In this document: positions 6,606 to 8,234 of the stretch, piece by piece
Layout of the letters: every line of letters begins with the position of its first letter
How positions within the stretch are numbered: position 1 is the first letter of the stretch
Assembly (NCBI GenBank): GCA_020348925.1
Contig: CP070758.1
Location: forward strand, 1,191,928 to 1,200,161
Length of the DNA stretch: 8,234 nucleotides
Direction: 5' to 3'
Source of the DNA: Gemmatimonadota bacterium
Lineage (GTDB): Bacteria; JBHIER01; G020348925
Notes under the pieces: generated by a model
The model's database searches: none
What the model saw: the letters and a program-made list of their open reading frames with translations, nothing else
What the model was told of the DNA's origin: nothing
Made by a program: the position numbers and the translations under genes

Positions 6606-7556
6606 TCACATACTCTTGAAACGGTGGCGATCCGTCGAAGTTCCCCTCACCCGGCCAAGAACCACTCTTTCGATGCCGCTCAAATCTTCAATGAGCTCAA
6701 TCTCCTTGAAGTCACCGGCGTCAATCATACGTTGGCGGACAAGGGGCGCCTGTCCCCACCCTACTTCCAGAGCGAGGAGCCCGTTCCGTCTCAGAAAGAG
6801 CGGTGCCTCGACAATCACTCTTCTGAGCACATCCAGGCCGTCCTCCCCTCCATAGAGGGCCAGGCGCGGTTCAAAATCCCGTACTTCCGGGGCGAGGTTC
6901 TCGATCTCCGAGGTCACAATATACGGGGGATTGCAGACAACGGCCTTCACGTTACCTTGAATACCGATCCCCTGCAACGGTTTAAAGAGATCCCCGCAGA
7001 GAAAAGAGATGCACTGTGAAAGACCGTACATTTCACAATTCTCCTCAGCAACGGAAAGTGCCTCTGAAGAGATATCCGTGGCGTATACGTGAGCTGTAGG
7101 AAATGTTTTGGCCAGGGCAACGGCGACATTACCACAACCGGTGCACATATCTATGAAGATGTCCCTATCATCAATCGAGGATACGGTCCGAAGTTTCTTT
7201 ATCGTCTCCTCGACCAAAATTTCTGTCTCGGGTCGCGGGATAAATACACCATCATTGACCGTGAGATCAAAATCGAGAAACTGAGAGGTCCCAGTGATAT
7301 ATTGAAGAGGCGTATGGGCAAGACGCCTCCTCAGAGACTCTTTGAGTGTCAGGATGTGGTTGTGGGCGAGTCTTCGATCCGGGGCAAGGTGAAGGTCGAC
7401 GCGCCGACATGAGAGAACCCAGCACAGGAGCTGCTCAGCATTGGAGTTAGGATTTTCGAAGTTGTTCTGTGCCAAGTTCCCTGAGATCCATTGCAGGGCA
7501 TCCCGTACCGTAATCCCATCCTCTTCAAGATGTTGCTGAGTTCCGGGCCATTGCAT
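6606..7556 (-). CDS. prmC: PrmC, peptide chain release factor N5-glutamine methyltransferase
   Basis: PrmC (HemK) methylates the glutamine of the GGQ motif in RF1 and RF2 using S-adenosylmethionine, which improves peptide release on the ribosome. The product is 316 residues from the ATG at 7556. It has an N-terminal helical domain (about 1-85), then TPLQYITG, FIPRPETE, a SAM-binding loop FIDMCTGCGNVAVALA (Cys in place of the more usual Gly and Ser), ATDIS as the motif-II acidic residue, the catalytic NPPY at about 209-212, and a C-terminal region ending in ERVVLGR plus a short basic tail. A TTG one codon earlier (7559) is possible, but the ATG makes the classic TGATG overlap with the prfA stop and follows an AAAGG tract. 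The length is slightly above the usual 275-290. Identification is firm; the neighbouring prfA encodes its substrate. Confidence 0.95.
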   Translation of the reverse strand: MQWPGTQQHLEEDGITVRDALQWISGNLAQNNFENPNSNAEQLLCWVLSCRRVDLHLAPDRRLAHNHILTLKESLRRRLAHTPLQYITGTSQFLDFDLTVNDGVFIPRPETEILVEETIKKLRTVSSIDDRDIFIDMCTGCGNVAVALAKTFPTAHVYATDISSEALSVAEENCEMYGLSQCISFLCGDLFKPLQGIGIQGNVKAVVCNPPYIVTSEIENLAPEVRDFEPRLALYGGEDGLDVLRRVIVEAPLFLRRNGLLALEVGWGQAPLVRQRMIDAGDFKEIELIEDLSGIERVVLGRVRGTSTDRHRFKSM

Positions 7557-8122
7557 CAACTGGCCTTTTTCAAGCGCTCGGCACGATCGGCGACGGCCAG
7601 CGCTTCGATGAGTTCATCGAGATCACCATTGATGACTTCATCCAGTTTGTGCAGGGTGAGCCCAACACGGTGATCGGTGACTCGGTTTTGAGGAAAATTA
7701 TATGTCCGTATTTTAGCGCTTCTGTCCCCTGTCCCCACTTGAGATCTTCGGTCGGCAGCGATTTTCGATTTCTGTTCCCGGCGGGCCCGGTCCAACAGTC
7801 GAGCCCGGAGGACCTTCAAGGCTTTGTTTCGATTTTGCAGCTGCGAACGTTCCTCCTGGCATTGGACGACCAAGCCCGATGGAATATGGGTGATGCGGAC
7901 GGCTGAATCGGCCGTATTAACGCTCTGCCCGCCCGGTCCGGAGGAGCGAAAGATATCAACCCGTAAATCCTTCTCGTCAACCTCGACATCGACTTCATCG
8001 GCCTCCGGCAGAACGGCTACTGAGGCTGCCGATGTATGAATCCTCCCGCTCGATTCTGTGATTGGAACGCGCTGGACCCGATGGACACCGCTTTCGAACT
8101 TCAACCAGCTGTATCCTCTCAA
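7556..8122 (-). CDS. prfA: Peptide chain release factor 1, C-terminal half only; 5' end disrupted
   Basis: RF1 reads UAA and UAG stop codons and triggers peptide release. The intact frame gives 188 residues: [17 protein letters not shown], then PIT (positions 20-22, the PxT codon-recognition motif that distinguishes RF1 from RF2), [16 protein letters not shown], the [15 protein letters not shown] loop (GGQ at 64-66, the peptidyl-transferase-centre motif and PrmC target), [41 protein letters not shown] and a normal C-terminus. Family members are about 360 residues, so domain 1 and the first part of the decoding domain are missing. An in-frame TGA (8125-8123) precedes the nominal TTG, and upstream DNA has no RF1 homology in any frame. 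No ribosome-binding site supports this TTG as a true start. The stop overlaps prmC as TGATG. It is either a truncated gene or an artefact of assembly; an essential gene broken this way would need another copy. Confidence 0.9.
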   Translation of the reverse strand: MRGYSWLKFESGVHRVQRVPITESSGRIHTSAASVAVLPEADEVDVEVDEKDLRVDIFRSSGPGGQSVNTADSAVRITHIPSGLVVQCQEERSQLQNRNKALKVLRARLLDRARREQKSKIAADRRSQVGTGDRSAKIRTYNFPQNRVTDHRVGLTLHKLDEVINGDLDELIEALAVADRAERLKKAS

Positions 8123-8234
8123 TCAATTCCAGTTCAAAACGCTCTTCAAATACCACCATTCTGCCCATCTGCACTACTGTTAAAATATCTAACGCATCAT
8201 CATGAAACTTTTTCAATACGTCTTCACGATCCGC
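8118..8234 (-). other. Foreign-looking sequence joined to the truncated prfA; partial unrecognised reading frame
   Basis: The minus strand has one open frame from the right edge, beginning ADREDVLKKFHDDALDILTV and continuing through [17 protein letters not shown] before it runs out of frame into prfA DNA (closing stop near 7995). It looks like a helical, charged protein fragment, but I do not recognise a family and it is not RF1 domain 1 or 2. GC is about 39% by hand count over 8118-8234, against about 58% over 8041-8100 in prfA. The frame relevant to RF1 is closed by several stops here. The segment is either the 3' part of another gene fused by rearrangement or a chimeric contig end. Confidence 0.55.

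Noticed and set aside
7995-8216. A separate complete gene beginning at TTG 8216
   Set aside because: Its distal part is the wrong frame of conserved RF1 DNA and the frame stays open to the window edge upstream, so the TTG is not a supported start.
1-8234. CRISPR arrays, tRNA/rRNA genes, insertion sequences
   Set aside because: No regularly spaced identical repeats, tRNA-like arms or CCA ends, rRNA-like blocks, transposase motifs or terminal inverted repeats were seen.

Overview
The window reads as bacterial chromosome with every supported gene on the minus strand. In transcription order (right to left) they are: a 5'-disrupted prfA (peptide chain release factor 1), prmC (release-factor glutamine methyltransferase), a 4.2-kb gene for a giant secreted protein with FG-GAP/VCBS repeats and a C-terminal T9SS type A sorting domain, a short gene for a stand-alone RadC N-terminal domain, murA (first committed step of peptidoglycan synthesis), and the start of ispG (MEP isoprenoid pathway), which runs off the left edge. 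The type IX-style sorting tail (YPNPFNPTT motif) and the large propeller/FnIII architecture are typical of the FCB superphylum and of uncultured phyla allied to it. I cannot name the phylum from this window.

Right part (about 6606-8234). prfA and prmC overlap in a TGATG stop/start, the usual translation unit in which PrmC methylates the GGQ glutamine of the release factor. The prfA reading frame is intact only from about position 8116 leftwards. Upstream of that point the DNA (8118-8234) changes frame, drops sharply in GC and shows no release-factor homology, so the first half of prfA is missing. This is either a rearrangement or an assembly chimera.

Middle (2405-6562). One gene for a protein of about 1,385 residues: signal peptide, a long unassigned N-terminal region, fibronectin-III-like modules, eight Asp-rich FG-GAP/VCBS repeats (probably a beta-propeller), another FnIII-like module and the sorting domain. 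A degenerate heptanucleotide tandem repeat lies inside the sorting-domain coding sequence.

Left part (1-2404). A 209-bp AT-rich gap carries a near-consensus sigma-70 promoter (TTGACA, 17 bp, TATTAT) that should start a second transcription unit: RadC-N domain gene, then murA (with a second promoter candidate just upstream), then ispG, coupled to murA by an ATGA overlap. murA and ispG both feed cell-envelope synthesis: MurA makes the peptidoglycan precursor, and IspG leads to undecaprenyl phosphate, its lipid carrier. No RNA genes, insertion sequences or CRISPR arrays were seen.
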